A stretch of DNA of 64,000 bases, from positions 5,163,957 to 5,227,956 of the forward strand of contig CM065171.1 of assembly GCA_033026295.1 (NCBI GenBank). Reading direction: 5' to 3'. The stretch is from Channa striata (Eukaryota; Chordata; Actinopteri; Anabantiformes; Channidae). Of this stretch, positions 43,281 to 55,870 are shown one piece after another. The stretch's first letter is position 1. Every line of letters starts with the position of its first letter. A model generated the notes under the pieces. It was not told where the DNA came from and searched no databases. It worked only from the letters and a program-made list of their open reading frames with translations. The translations under genes and the position numbers were made by a program.

Positions 43281-45273
43281 CCATACCTCTGCTGTGTGAC
43301 CTTTGGCTATGCTGGGGAGGTCGGTTGAATCCCCGTGGACACCCAGTCAGCTTCAGTCAAGGGAACAGAATAGATTCTAAATCTGTGATTTGCGGTGCGC
43401 ACGTCAGCAAGCACCCAGGCAAATGGCAGCTTATTGTTTTCCCTATTTACGCTTTTGAATGTTCGGCATGGGTGGTAGAGACACCGAACTGCATGAACCT
43501 GTGTCTCACACCTGGATGTGACTGAGATATAAATCGTGTAAACACGGGCTAGGAAATGTTTTACCTTTGTTAGTGTATGGACAGACACTTCTCATATTGC
43601 TTCAGCTCTGGGCACGCTGTTATAATAAATCCTCCCTGCTAAAAGGATGTTTCACAAATGTTTGTCCATTTTATTTTTCAGTCGTAAAAAATTGCATATC
43701 AGTCCTTATCTGATTAAGGCTGCCAAAACACTCCATCATTCATAATAACAGGGCCTCATTCTTGCATTATTTTCTCAATGAACTGCAGATCAATCTTTTC
43801 CTGATGTAGGACTGATGCTGCGCCTAGGTGTGTCAAAATGGAAGATGAAAGAAAGAGCTGCACTTAATTGCATCAAAAAAGATTTTAGTTTCTAAACCAA
43901 TGAGTCATTGTGGGCTAAGAAGATATGCCGAAACCCCCGGAGAGATGAAGAGAGAGGATTGTAAAAGCCTAAAATGGGATCATCTTGGCTGAGGTTTTTT
44001 TTCCCCCAGCAGAATGGGATAACATTTCAAACACTCAAGTACAGAATGCTGTCTGTTGTAGTATGGTCAGCGCTCCATCTCCTTTGACAGTACTAAAATA
44101 TGCAGCATTTCAAAATGCACCTCAGTTTCTTTGCTCTGCTCAGTTTTTTTAACCATCCTGGATGTGCTGGTGAACACCACTGGATGTTCTGGGGGCTAAA
44201 TTATATATTACATATATGGTGTATTTCTTATAAGAGCTGAATAAGATAAAGATGTTAATATCAGTGAGGAATGATTATTGAAACATTAGTAGTGATACCA
44301 CAGATGTCTTGCTTAGAGCTGTTGTTGGCAGTATCACCATCATTACCACCATCATTATCATTAACATGCTTCTTTTTCAACTTTTTTTGTGCAAATCAAC
44401 AAATTACAGAAGACAACATACATCATTAAACAAGTTAACAAATCACGACTAAGTATCTAACAAGTATGAGCTGTTTATCTGCTTCTTTGCCTGCTTTTTC
44501 TAAATTCTTTTTGTTGTTTCCAAATTCTCAATGTGGATATTCAATCTGTGCTGGCATTTTGTGCGGTCCATTAATAGAACCACTAGGCCGCTGGCCATAC
44601 GGCATCATACATCATTCAGCTCGTAGATTTTGTCTGTTTGCATATTGTCTTTACTTTAAAGAAAACAATAATTCCTGGATGATTAAACATCTGTACTTCA
44701 TGTTGTCTTGTTCCAACGAATCACCCACAGTTGTTTTCCTTGGCACTGTAACGCAAATGATCCCCAAAATGCTACAAACCAAACTCTAGCTGCTGGCTTG
44801 CAGCAGCATGCGGCTCAGGCTAGCGGCGTTAGCCAGCCACCGGCGAGGCGGCAGCACCAGCAGTCGGAGCTTCATCCCTCTCCATTTTCTATTCTGTCTG
44901 CAGTGAACTCTGGATCCTACAAATCTGCTTTGGCTGTGACAACAAGCTACAAAATGTAATATAATATGTGCTGTTTACTGTGTAAAATGTTTAGTCGTCG
45001 GCTTGTCCAAAATGCAGTTCTACACTCCGGTGGCAGAGTGAGCAGCAGTGATGCCTCCAGGCATAGGAGACCAAACTTATCACAGTCACACTCTGCCTGC
45101 AGTTCGTCTGCAGTAAAGACAGTCTGTGGTGGCAGCAGCTGGATGCAGTGATACAGGGAACAGTAGTAGGTGTGCAAGTGTGTGCACTACAAAGTCAAAA
45201 GTACTGAATGCTGTGTTCATTAGTCCTCTGCAGTATATTTTTCCTCCTATGATTACTTTATTATATTACCATA
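43281..45273. other. unique sequence, no gene
   Basis: A (CAT/CCA)-rich patch lies at 44335-44367. From 44790 to 44880 the sequence is G+C-rich (GCGGCTCAGGCTAGCGGCGT) without a known family. No gene or RNA gene. Confidence 0.45.
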
Positions 45274-45297
45274 TACTGTACATCATTATGTACAGTA
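45274..45297. repeat. hairpin, 10-bp arms and 4-base loop
   Basis: TACTGTACAT pairs with ATGTACAGTA round CATT. The arms are themselves near-palindromic (TGTACA). Probably incidental. Confidence 0.9.
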
Positions 45298-47590
45298 AAC
45301 AAACATAGCCTGGATGACAGAGAGTCATTAGTATGAACACAAATATGTTCAGACAGTTATTCCTTATCGTAGGACGTGTAGCAATCAAACAGAACTGCAC
45401 ATTCACAAAGGCCACGTAACGTAGTGAAAACTAAAAAAACTAGACCAGGACCTGAACTGCCTCAGATTCCCCTAGTAATGTCAATGCTGGGCTGATGCTG
45501 CCGTCAGCCTCATTTTCAGCACCATGGACAGTGGTTTTGACAATCGCTAAACTTTGTTTTTGGCCAGATGTGCAGATCATGAACCTAACTGACCTAATTA
45601 TGATGATAGTTTTAGTCTATTGGTGGTTTCAAACCTTTTGTTTGTTCTGGTTCAAATCAGTGGAAATATTTGTGTGTGGTTTTCTCTTGGTTCGTCTCTC
45701 ACACCCGGAAAAATCGTGCGAACCAACCAAGCTTGTCTTCAAGTGTCTTTTCCTGTCATTGGTTAATCAGATGCGGAGCAGGAACACAACAGTAAACACA
45801 GGAAGTAGATCGTGTTTAGTACCTGTGAATGTTCCCGGTAATGAAACAATGCTGTGCAACATGGAACAACGGCACAATTAGCAATTGTTTCCTTTGCATG
45901 GTGATTATCTGGGCAATAAACCAAGCAGATGCTGAATGCACTATAAAAACATGCAAAATAATCAAACGCTGCTTAACAGAAGACATGCTGTTAACGAGCT
46001 CTTTAGCCAAGACATGCTGCTTTGGGTCTGAACCGCTCCAGAGTTTGTTTGGTACTAGACCAAAAATACATACTGTAACGGAACTTGATGTGTTAATTAT
46101 TATAATTTTTATTTTTATTTTTTGTTAATTCTGCACACAGGTGTGATTAATATAAAAAATAGAGTTTGACAAGATAGGTTTGGAAACACTTTTGGTCTTG
46201 TCACAAAAATTCCAAAGTGGTTTTATTACAGTTTTAGTTTTTAATTTTTTACTTTTGTCAGTTCTAGTCGATTCAACAAAACTGAAAAGAGTTTAGACTA
46301 GTTTTACTAGTTATGGCTAAGTTTAATTTTACTTACTTACTTTTTTTTCATATGCTATTTATATGTAAACAATATGACATTTTGTGGGAAATGTTCTTGT
46401 CTATTGTAAGATTAGTTAATGAGACTAATTGTATTTTTTTATGTCTCATCATCGTGGATGTCAACAACTATTTTTCCTTATAGTTTTCAGAGACAAAATT
46501 AACATTTGTGTGCGGGTAATGTGGTACAAAACTCAGCTTTGCGTAAAGTATTTCTATTGCCTGGGACAACTTTTTGATTGATTTTTTTTTTTTTTTACTT
46601 TGTACAAAACCAGGTATGCTATTTCCCCATTTGAGGTTTATTTGTTTAAGCTCTGTTAACTGACTGCTGGTTGTGGCAGATTTAAAGATATGAAAAGATA
46701 AGACGTGTTGCCAATCTTTTCATCTGGTTTTTAAAAAAGAAAGCAAACAATGCCTCCAAATGTCCAACTACTCCATTAAACACCAAAATCACATCTAGAT
46801 CTTTGATCTAAATTTTCTTAAATTGACAATTATCATTGCTACACTGATGCCAGACTGCTGCATGGCTAATTAGCAGCACAGACACTGGACCTGGAAGTGA
46901 CCCAGTTAATACAGGCTGTGAAAAGACCTCGGCTTCGACTTTGACTTCCACAGATGAGTGTCACATGTAGCAAAAAGACAGCAAACAATGCTCACATGCT
47001 TTTTCAGCCTTTCTTCAAGTCTACAATTTCATTTTCAAACAACATTTACATACAGTTACATTTTAATACTTCTCTCCCACATCTGTATTTCATTACACAG
47101 TGAGTCGCTGCCTCAACGTTTGACCCTTGCACCAAAAATCATTTTGCACAGAATCAAAGACTCAGAGACTATTTTATTTACTCTCTTAACTGTTTAAAAG
47201 CATTAATGAGGTTAGAATGGTGGGAAAGGACAGTGCCAAGAAACTCCATTTACTGCTCAGTCCAGAATGCCTTGCCTTTGTTGCGTGCCAGTTTGAAGAT
47301 TTAAAGTGAGTCACGGCCCAGAGGAATATGATTATATACTGTATTACTGCACAGTTAGAGCTGCTCTTGAAAGCATCATACTGGCAGATCCCACTGGCAC
47401 TAAAAATGTCTCCTTTAAGTGACACTAATTAATTTTAGGCCACTAAAGGCCCTAATACACCAAACAAGGCAACATATACATATTCCCAATGCTTTACAAA
47501 CTCATGAAGTTGTTAAAGGTTAAGGTGTCTGTAATCTTTATTCTTTTAGTTTTGTTCTGATTTCCACCAACTCCAAAATTCTATCAAGCT
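45298..47590. other. A+T-rich sequence, no gene
   Basis: T-rich tracts occur at 46103-46125 and 46581-46596. Open frames at 45495-46130 have no recognisable domains. No transposon identified. Confidence 0.45.
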
Positions 47591-47812
47591 TAACTTAACT
47601 TTATTTGTATAATATCAATTCACAAAAAAGTCATCTCAAGGCACTTAATAAGGTCAAGACTATATGTAGAGAAAACCCAACAAATCCCCCGTGAGCCAGC
47701 ATAGGCAACAGTGGAGAGGAGAAACTCCATTTAACGGTGGAAACCTCCAGCAGAACCAGGCTCAGGGCGGGCGGCCATCTGCCTTGATCCACCGGGGTGA
47801 GTTACACATTTC
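47591..47812 (+). repeat. dispersed repeat headed TTTATTTRTATA, copy 2
   Basis: TTAACTTTATTTGTATAATA, TCTCAAGGCACTTAATAAGG, then ACAGTGGAGAGGAGAAACTC, GTGGAAACCTCCAGCAGAAC and CAGGCTCAGGGCGGGCGGCC follow the well-known fish repeat landmarks (CCTCCAGCAGAACCAGGCTC). Related at its head to the copy at 25.5 kb and in the same orientation, but the two continue differently. Confidence 0.8.
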
Positions 47813-48875
47813 AATACAGAACGTTAAAATGTTGTCAATAAATATGCAAAAATTAAAAATAATCTAGTACATTTACAGTAGGAGTGTAAACAGGAAGAGG
47901 TGTAATAACTAATTTAACTGCACATTTTATTGTAAAGCTGCAAAAATATGCTTGAAATTGTGTGTTTTCTGGCATTATTACAAATCAAAAACTTCACTTT
48001 CAAATACCATTCCATTACAATACATTACACGATTGTCACAGAAAGCTGGCCTTACACCAAACTCTGCCGGTTAGTGATATAGAAATGCACATACAGCAAT
48101 GTCAATGAGGAAGGGTCAAAGTGTGACCAGAATTGATGATAATGGCATAAATGTGAATTACACTGTAGCGAGAGACAAATAGTAAACGTGTCAAATCCTC
48201 TAAAGGTTTCTTTACCCGACATATCAGCCCTGGAAAAGTCACATGCAGAGTGAATTGTGAGAAGCCCACTAAAGAAAAAATAAATGGTTAATGTAGCTTT
48301 TAATCCTGCACCATGATTTCACTGTGTGTGTGCATACACATTGTGTTTACCCCTCCGTCTGATGTCACAAAGGGCAGGAGTGAGAGAGGCTTAAAGAGCA
48401 AAGTTTTGAAATCATCAGTTACTGTGATGAATCAAAAACTGCGCGTCGGTAAAGCCTCGAGAACTTAATGTGGACAAACAGAACAGATCTACAGCCTCTC
48501 TGTCAGAGGGATGTTGGGATTGATTCGGTTGGAAGGTCACTAGATGAGTCATGCTGAGGAAATGGCTTTTACAGCGTGAGCGTGCTGTATGGCTTCAGCG
48601 TTAACCAGTGTTTAAAAAGACACAGCGCTATGTGCTGGCCATGCATGCACTATACGAGAGTTTTAATTAAGTGTGCGGCGTGTGTGTTTGTCTGAGTGTT
48701 AGCCAAAGTGGGCTGGGAAGATGCAGGAGAGGTCCTGCTGGGGAGCAGCAGCCAGGGAAAACATCTGGTCTTCATCAGGCACGATCAGGCACAGAGGCCG
48801 GGAGCAGGCTGGCAGATGGTTGAGAGGTCTCTACACAATAGGGAAAGCCCACTCCCTCCAACACCAGCACAATTA

Positions 48876-48878
<3 letters not shown>
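47813..48878. other. unique sequence, no gene
   Basis: 48440-48800 is G+C-richer; open frames there run into the CA array and encode only low-complexity threonine-histidine. Nothing classifiable. Confidence 0.45.
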
Positions 48879-48931
<53 letters not shown>

Positions 48932-48950
48932 ACATGCACACATGCACATA
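48879..48950 (+). repeat. (CA)n microsatellite
   Basis: A pure CA array from about 48881 to 48926 (23 units), then an interrupted ACACATGCACA tail to 48950. The longest dinucleotide repeat in the window. Confidence 0.97.
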
Positions 48951-49969
48951 GCTACACAACTGCATGCATTCAGTGAAGAGAAACAGGGTACATACACTTA
49001 GACATGACTGCACAGGAGCTCAGTGTGTAATCCAAACTTTAAAATGGACAGGTATTCGTGCAGGAGATGTTGTCTCTCTTTTATCCCCAGAACTTAAATG
49101 TAGCACATGTTATAATACAGATTAAGCTGTTTTCTACTCATGAATTGACTATTAGTCTTCTCAATTAAATGACTACAATACAAATGACTAGTATCACTAA
49201 AAACTAGCAAGGAGACCAAAAGGAGACACAGCATGAGTGAAAATTGGCACAAATGGATCCAATAGAGACACAAAGCAACCAAAGACACAAATCTAAAAAA
49301 AAAATCACAACAAGCAGGAAAGGTGGTAAAAAGATAATAAAGAGACACAACAGACTTTTAACTCGACATAAAGTGACTGCAAACTGATCCCAAATGTTCT
49401 GAAACAGACCACAGTTCCCTAGAACCTCCTAGACCTGCTCTTATGACAAAGCCTTTTGCAGAGTCCTAATTTTGAACATGCACAGGGTGTGTAGAGGCTG
49501 CGGGTTCAACAAAGTGAACCTGGACCGATACCAGATAAAGACAGAGCGTTGATGTGCTGTGGTCCGCTCACGCAGAGCTGTGAGCATGCTCCCAGCCAAC
49601 AGGAGCTGAGAGCATGTCGACTATTAGTCACTTACACCATTTCTAATCTTTCACTATTAATAAAAATACCCCCGTTTTTACAGAAATTGTGCAAATCTAG
49701 AAACTCTCCATACTGATTTCTGTATGCAGTATGTATGTAGAGCTCATATGTAATAAAATCATTAAGACAATAAATAACCTGGTGCCACTGATGCTGCTTG
49801 AATTCTGTCTTCAGAAACTAGTAAGAAGGTAAGAACTCTGATACCAACTGCGCTGCAGGCTTTAGGGTTTAGCACCAATTAACACTCCTGAGCATGACTG
49901 AGTTCCCATCTTTTAAAGTCACCAGGAAGCATCGCATACAGTATCCTTGATGTCTGAACCTCCAGCGCC
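48951..49969. other. unique sequence, no gene
   Basis: Nothing recognised. Confidence 0.45.
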
Positions 49970-50235
49970 ATCGACTTCCCACGTTAGTTCAGCTGTGTGC
50001 TATTAGGTTGTCGGCTGGGTGGGCATCACCTGTCAACAACCGCTGGGTGTTTGCCTCGATCTCTCAGCCTCCCACCAGCCTTTAAGTTTGTGCTGCTGTG
50101 AAGTGATTGATGACAGGTCAGCCACCAACGGCCTCACAAAATTTCCAATTCTTCCACAGGGAAATTGCTCATTTCTTCACAAGTCTATTTCAATTTTTGC
50201 TGCGCTGCAACATGCTAAGTTTATACATTACGCTG
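49970..50235. promoter_or_regulatory. candidate enhancer block with PBX-MEIS composite site
   Basis: TGATTGA at 50104-50110 abuts TGACAG at 50111-50116, a PBX/HOX half-site joined to a MEIS/PREP half-site as in HOX-responsive enhancers. The block is repeat-free with moderate G+C (ATCACCTGTCAACAACCGCT, AAAATTTCCAATTCTTCC). Open frames crossing it show no domains. Role inferred. Confidence 0.35.
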
Positions 50236-51639
50236 GCACCTGGACACAGAATTGTGATGAATTGCACCACGCGTTGGACAAAGAAGAAGAAAATATACAT
50301 ATTAATTTGTGTTACTTTATTGTTTGCTTTTTTCTTCCTCTTGGATGGCTTGTCAAGGGGGGAGTATTGTTGCAAGGTAATACAAAAGTAGGCGTGACAT
50401 ATCCACGTGTTATTTAGATAAGCACTTCACTTCCTCTTTTTCACAGTCTCTACACGACTAAAACTGCCACTGTGACATTGTTGAGGGCTCTTTTTTTTAA
50501 GTCCTCCTTCCTTTTTAAAATACATAAATGGTATTCCCATTCGCTGCGGTGCGAGCTTCAAAGAGGTTATTTGTCATCATACAGATTTATGCTGTCATTC
50601 AGGGACATTTATATCACTTTAAGCTCCTCGGGTGTTCCAGCTCTGCTGCTGGGCAGACAATCCTGCGGAGACCCGAGCTTCTCTCGGTTGCATTTTTCTG
50701 CCTGCTGTATTCCTCGCCTCCACCACAGAGGAGTGAAAGTGTAATGACTGTTAGCGCTTCAAAGGGCACGTGTTGAAACAGCACTGAAACAAAATGGGAT
50801 CTGGTTGGGCGAGTGTGGCTGGGCTTTATGTAGAAGAGGCCTCTCTTTGCTGATTAGTTCAGCAAAAACAGGAAGTTTCAGGTTTGATACCAACACATCA
50901 GTTGGAATGATGAAGCAAACCATAGAGCGCTCTGATGACTGGCTTCTTGAGCTCTGATTGCAAGCAGCAACTTCTATTTGACACCATTTTCCATGCAGAG
51001 CATATACCACAAATACGGTATGTTTTAAGGTTTCGAATTGTTCAAACTTTTAAAGAATACTCTTCCACTGTAAGCATGTGGAGCCCTGATGTGAAAGGAT
51101 CCTAAGCCTCGATCCTGATGGTGCCAAATCGATTTCTGACAGCCTGCCAGTAGAGTTCTTCTCATTCTCATCCACAGCTCAAAAGCTAGAGAACATGGCA
51201 AACACAATAGCTGAATTTTCATGAAGTGGGAGGGGGGGGGGCTATAAAGAAGTAAAGTGGAGTTTGTGCAGCATATTTCCATTTTGTGTGCTGCATTATA
51301 TTTTAAAGATTTTCTTAAAAGTCCTGCAGAAACCTTCCAAGGTCCAACATAAATAAAAAAGAATTTCTTGGAGAATAATAGGCTACACTTCACAGAATTC
51401 GGGCATGAGAAATGTGTGTTTACAATGAAATAAATGACACCCAAAGTAATTTTCTAACTACCCCAAATAAATTGAACACTTACAGGGTGAAAACAGTTGC
51501 ATGAACCAGCAGCATGACATGATCAAGCCGGCTGATGTACAGAGGATTTACCAAACATGACATGGCCACACAGTATTAGACACATGGAGAGTTATTAAAT
51601 AAGACGACTTCCGCTGCTCGGATGATGTAACCATGATGG
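50236..51639. other. unique sequence, no gene
   Basis: A run of ten G lies at 51232-51241. Short open frames near 50470-50780 have no known domains. Confidence 0.45.
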
Positions 51640-51860
51640 TATCACATACATAGAAACTACATTTGCAATGTCACATCATTGCCTATGTGTAATCCTAACG
51701 TGTTGGTGCCTAAACACAACCAAATCGATATGTTTCCTCTGTACTTTCCGCAGCACGTTTGACTGTTTCGGACTAAAGTGGCCATTTTGGAGCCTGGTGC
51801 CAACACGGTGTGACTGAACAGATGCCTACGGCCATGAAGGTGCTCTTTCAGCAAACGCTT
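51640..51860. repeat. possible old dispersed repeat
   Basis: GTTGGTGCCTAAACACAACC, TTGACTGTTTCGGACTAAAG and TGGCCATTTTGGAGCCTGGT are words I associate with a repeat common in fish intergenic DNA (GTGCCTAAACACAACCA-type). The class and boundaries cannot be fixed from this copy. Confidence 0.3.
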
Positions 51861-52018
51861 CTGTGGGTCCGATAAAAGGTTTGGGACAAATAACAGACAC
51901 GGTTGAATAGGTTGAAGGACTAGCTACAGCAATTCATGTAGGTGTGTAAGATGATTGCTCTTAATTTGTGCCATAGCATAGCATGTGTTACACTGTAACC
52001 ATTTATATGTATGACTCA
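51861..52018. other. unique sequence
   Basis: Nothing recognised. Confidence 0.35.
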
Positions 52019-52235
52019 GGGGCCACTTTATTAGGGACACCTGTACAATCTAATGCAAAAACTAAAATCACTTCTTCCTTAAGACTCCACTGAAGATTAC
52101 GACTCCACTGCCCATTGTGACCTCAGTAGTATTATCACCTTTCTGAGAGTTTCAACCTAAAAACTGAGTAATTACAACATTGTAAAAGTAAAATTCATGG
52201 CAGAGCTGCTGTGAGGGATTGAACTCTAGTCCAGC
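52019..52235 (-). mobile_element. MITE with Tc1-like end, copy B (inverted relative to copy A)
   Basis: Left edge GGGGCCACTTTATTAGGGAC, then ACCTGTACAATCTAATGCA is the terminal motif of a Tc1-derived fish MITE. The interior GTGACCTCAGTAGTATTATC, CACCTTTCTGAGAGTTTCAA, and TGAGTAATTACAACATTG is, read on the other strand, the same sequence as at 10505-10600. TTCATGGCAGAGCTGCTGTG follows, after which the match fades, so the far end is lost. No transposase is encoded. Confidence 0.7.
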
Positions 52236-52644
52236 GTGCTGGGGCAAAGAAAAAAAAACTGCAATCAGGCTTCCCTATAAACTGTGATTATTATTAAGAG
52301 TTTATTTGGTTTTGATTAGCTGTTTTACATATATTATTTTCATACTAACCAGAATTTAAAATAGTAATATATAATATTTAAGAGTCACAAGAACAGCAAG
52401 CTTCATTGTCTTCTAAACAGTATTTCAAAATATTCATATGTTTGTTACATTATGAACTCTGTGACCACATGTTCCTAATAGTAACAATATTAATGTAAGC
52501 AATGTATATAAACTAAGCCCTAAACTAAATAATCAAACTAAAACATTTCAGTCATAATGTACTGACCGACATGTATTACTTGGTTAGAAAAAGGTTGTAC
52601 CGCGACACGTGATGATGCGGGGTGACACGTCTGCACTATTAGCA
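52236..52644. other. A+T-rich unique sequence
   Basis: Nothing recognised. Confidence 0.4.
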
Positions 52645-53120
52645 GTTTTCGAAGGAGTTAGCATCATTAGCCTGCCTGCTGTAAAACACCAGCACCCAGA
52701 TGTTCGTCGTGCATCCATGGCTGCCGAGGAAGCTGTGCTACATTAATAGAGTTCCCCACAGTAATTCAGCAGTCATTATGCAGAGGTCCTCTCTGATGTC
52801 CTGCAAATTGCCAATTGCTTAAGCTAAGTAATACCTACCTGAGGCAGGCAGACAGTGTTTAAAACATTTAAAGCCAATGAGTTTGGGTGGAGAGGAGGCT
52901 CGTGCAAGGCAGCGCTGCACCGACACTCCATCTACATTCACACAGCACTATCCAGAAAGTGGCAGAGGACCAGGCCGGCGACAAGCATTAGGTTAGCCCT
53001 GTGACATTTCCCACTCGCAGATGGAATGAAAGGAAAGTGTGGCGCTATTCAGAATGTTCAAGCACTCTGTGAACCAAATGGATGAATTATTGTTGCCATT
53101 TGAGGCTGGCGTTTGATGTT
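52645..53120. promoter_or_regulatory. candidate conserved non-coding block
   Basis: Repeat-free, evenly composed stretch with TAGCATCATTAGCCTGCC, GCAAATTGCCAATTGCTTAA, AATGGATGAATTATTGTTGC. Several AATTG/AATTA cores and an ATTGTT SOX-like word lie in it. No coding signal. Role inferred. Confidence 0.3.
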
Positions 53121-53474
53121 TTAAAGAGCAGAAAGTTAAACTCGTGACCCTGTCATCACTGTAAGAACATCAAGAGTCAATTTCTGTTTTGTTTTTTTAC
53201 TTTTATTTGCCATTTTGACAAGAGCGAAGACTTCAGATGGAGCAGTACTTGTAGGGGATAAAAAAGAGAACATGACAGCTGCATTACAACACAGTGTTTA
53301 ACAGCACAAAATACAAACTTTTATGGAAATAACAGTATTTACAGTTTGCATAAAACGTATTATTACTGACCCTCGCTTTCACGGGAGAAGAAAAAAAGAC
53401 AGGCTGACATGCTCATCACAAGCCGCAGCAGACGAACTATCGTTTATAGACTGAAAATATCAAAGAATATAGAA
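53121..53474. other. unique sequence
   Basis: T-rich near 53187; nothing recognised. Confidence 0.4.
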
Positions 53475-53493
53475 CGTGTGTGTGTGTGTGTGT
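53475..53493 (+). repeat. (GT)n microsatellite
   Basis: About nine GT units. Confidence 0.95.
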
Positions 53494-53989
53494 CTTCCCA
53501 TCCCACATCCTGTGAATATCCAGCACCGCACTCACCTCCATCACCCCAAGAAATAAAAGTCATACTTGATTTACTTGACAGGGCCTCTTTGAGCTCTCCT
53601 TGACCGAACGCGAGCAGAGCTACCTCACATTGAAATGTTTCCACCTACCCTCCGTGGAAAAACATCCCCTCCCCTCTCAGCCAGAGATCTCCTCTCTATT
53701 CGGGTGGTGTCTCCGAGTCTGGCAGTCGATCGCCTCGGCTTGGTGCTCAATCTTATTAGAGGGCGGAAGGTGGTTCAGAAGGGTTTGCAGTGACACTGAC
53801 AGATCCAAAATACCCTTCCCCCCCTCCACCCTATTTTTTATTTTTTTTTTGCTTTTCATTTTTTTCCTCCTTGATGCACACATGAATGCACAGCTGCCAT
53901 ATCCACAGATGATGTAAACACGGCGCTAACGCGTCAGACATGCAGACTCAAGTTGACATTTCCTCAAGGTTGTGTGCAATAGCTGATTA
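53494..53989. other. unique sequence with T-rich tract
   Basis: An interrupted T-rich tract covers 53833-53869. No gene. Confidence 0.4.
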
Positions 53990-54430
53990 CTTACATTTAG
54001 GAGAATCATTGCTGGCGTGTTGCACAAACGCCTGGGATTCGTAGCAAATCAGTCGTCTGTAACCCAATTCAAATCTATTACGTCTCAACCCTCGCGCCTC
54101 CCGGGCCCGTGACCTTGGCGACATGCTTCTCCGGAGGCTCCTTTTCAAAACAACTACTGTTGACTTGTTGGTCATTTGATTTGGGGGCATTTGCCTTGAA
54201 TGTGAATGTGGGCAAAACAGCTGAGAGGGTTTTTCAAGGTTACATTTTGTCTTTGGGCTTCTTTTATTTTTCTTCCAGATTTAAGCCATTTATAGAACAA
54301 CATAATAGCTGCGCCATCCCAGCTAGAGTAATACAGCACATTAGCACATTAAGTATTGCCAAAGCTCCTGGGTATCAGCATTCAAAGGATGAATTAAAAG
54401 AAAGGCAGGAGCGTGGTAAATAATGACAGA
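53990..54430. promoter_or_regulatory. candidate conserved non-coding block
   Basis: Evenly composed with a G+C-rich core (CTCGCGCCTCCCGGGCCCGT) and E-box-like and AATTCAAAT words. An open frame of 104 codons runs along the plus strand without a known domain. Regulatory or non-coding transcript; uncertain. Confidence 0.25.
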
Positions 54431-55160
54431 TTGTGAGGTGGGCCATAAGCTGCTAATACTGTCAGTGAAGGCAGCGGGGCCGTCAAGCAGTGACAGTCCA
54501 GTCACATTTCTGCCCCCGTGGCAATTCCATGCATTCAGCCCCTGATGCGTTAATCCACCACCTTCCTATCGCTCAAGATCCAGCGATGGGTTGTCCTGCT
54601 GTAATTGTATTTTATCGATTCTGGCTTTGGTCTGACGCCTGAAAATGGAGCCGCACAGATACAGTGAGTTTACCTGTATAAATATTTCAATAAAAAAGGC
54701 TTTGGGCATTAGCTTTTCCCCACGTAGACTTTGAGTTCCTGATCCCCGCCACCCCACCTCCCGCCGGTGCCAGCGCTATTCATAGTGCCAACACGCAGCC
54801 TAATGTGGACCCACATTAATGCCTGTGCTCGCCCTGGTTTAGAAGAGCTTGGCTCCAGTTGAACTGAGGAGAAAAAATGCACCACCTTAGCGATGATGTG
54901 TTATTGAATTTTTTCGCCTCTAAATATATTTCATACCCCAGGCTCACTGCTTAAGTGAGAGACAGGCAGGCGACCATGCTAATTCTGGCGCCAAGTACAA
55001 AGGTCCTAAACAGGGATAATGTGATGAAATCTATTTCCAAACAGCCCTGAATTTAATGGCACAGTCCCAGCAGGTTTGTAAAAGAGGTGCGACGGCTGGC
55101 TGCCTTTGAACTACAGCTCCTCTGTTCCCCTGACTGACCGTCGAGATGGACAACAAAGAG
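54431..55160. promoter_or_regulatory. candidate conserved non-coding region
   Basis: A long repeat-free stretch with even composition: TGATGCGTTAATCCACCACC, AATGTGGACCCACATTAATG (a near-perfect dyad around TGTGGACCCACA), and AATTCTGGCGCCAAGTAC. No open frame of note. Among the better regulatory candidates by texture, but this is inference. Confidence 0.3.
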
Positions 55161-55442
55161 AATAATCCTCCACTTGTCCTCTCCAGACATGAATTATAAA
55201 GGCAATCTCTCCTCTGCTACCCTCCTTTTTACACCTTTTATTTTCCCTCAAGTCTTTTTTCTTTTTTGGTCTTTAATGCCTTTGGGTAGAGCAGAGTGTG
55301 CTGCTCGCCGCTTGTCCGTGTGCGAGGCTTTCCCGTCTGTCAGCCCGTTGGCAGCGCCGAGCCTTTGTGAATAAAATCAAGTGAGGAGCCGCCTTTTGCC
55401 GGGGTCCCTAGATTACTTTTGAACGCCGAGCCACCCACAGCG
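55161..55442. other. G+C-richer unique sequence
   Basis: Left part of a CpG-containing segment that continues past the CTC repeat (GTGCTGCTCGCCGCTTGTCC, GGCAGCGCCGAGCC). No domain in the open frames. Confidence 0.4.
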
Positions 55443-55480
55443 CTCTCCTCCTCCTCCTCCTCCTCCTCCTCCTCCTCCTT
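55443..55480 (+). repeat. (CTC)n trinucleotide repeat
   Basis: About twelve CTC units in a row; in one frame it would encode a serine run, but the host frame has no other sign of coding. Confidence 0.95.
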
Positions 55481-55870
55481 GGCCTCCTTCATTTGCTATC
55501 TACATCTTCAGGGCGTCTACAAAGTGCCCTCTGCCCGGTGGGAGCGACAGAGAGCAGAAAGACAACAGCTCAGAGAGGCAGGTGCTCGGAAGCTTTCATC
55601 TTTGTTTATCGTGTGTCCGCGTGTGCATCTGCATTGACATGTCAGGTGATGTCTCGACAAAGAAGTGAATGGACTGCAGTGACACCGCAGATCATCAATA
55701 ATGAATTGAAGTTTGGGCTCTCAGGTGCCGAGCGGACGTCCAGTCGACCGCCGAGGAGGCCTTGCCCCAGAAAGTCCCTCAACCACAAACGTATTGGTCT
55801 CACTGGCCATCAGCTGCTTTAAAAGCCTGACTTAAAGCGCGCCGTCGCACGTCTCCTAACCTCCTCAAGA
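55481..55870. promoter_or_regulatory. CpG-containing block, possible regulatory or non-coding exon
   Basis: CpG dinucleotides are more frequent than elsewhere (GAGCGGACGTCCAGTCGACC, GCGCGCCGTCGCACG). Methylated vertebrate DNA loses CpG, so local retention suggests constraint or an unmethylated state. A CpG-poor-vertebrate promoter would be expected to be denser, so it is not called a CpG island. An open frame of 109 codons has no known domain. Confidence 0.3.

Noticed and set aside
48696..49001. Plus-strand frame with Thr-His repeats
   Set aside because: Translation of the CA microsatellite, not a protein.
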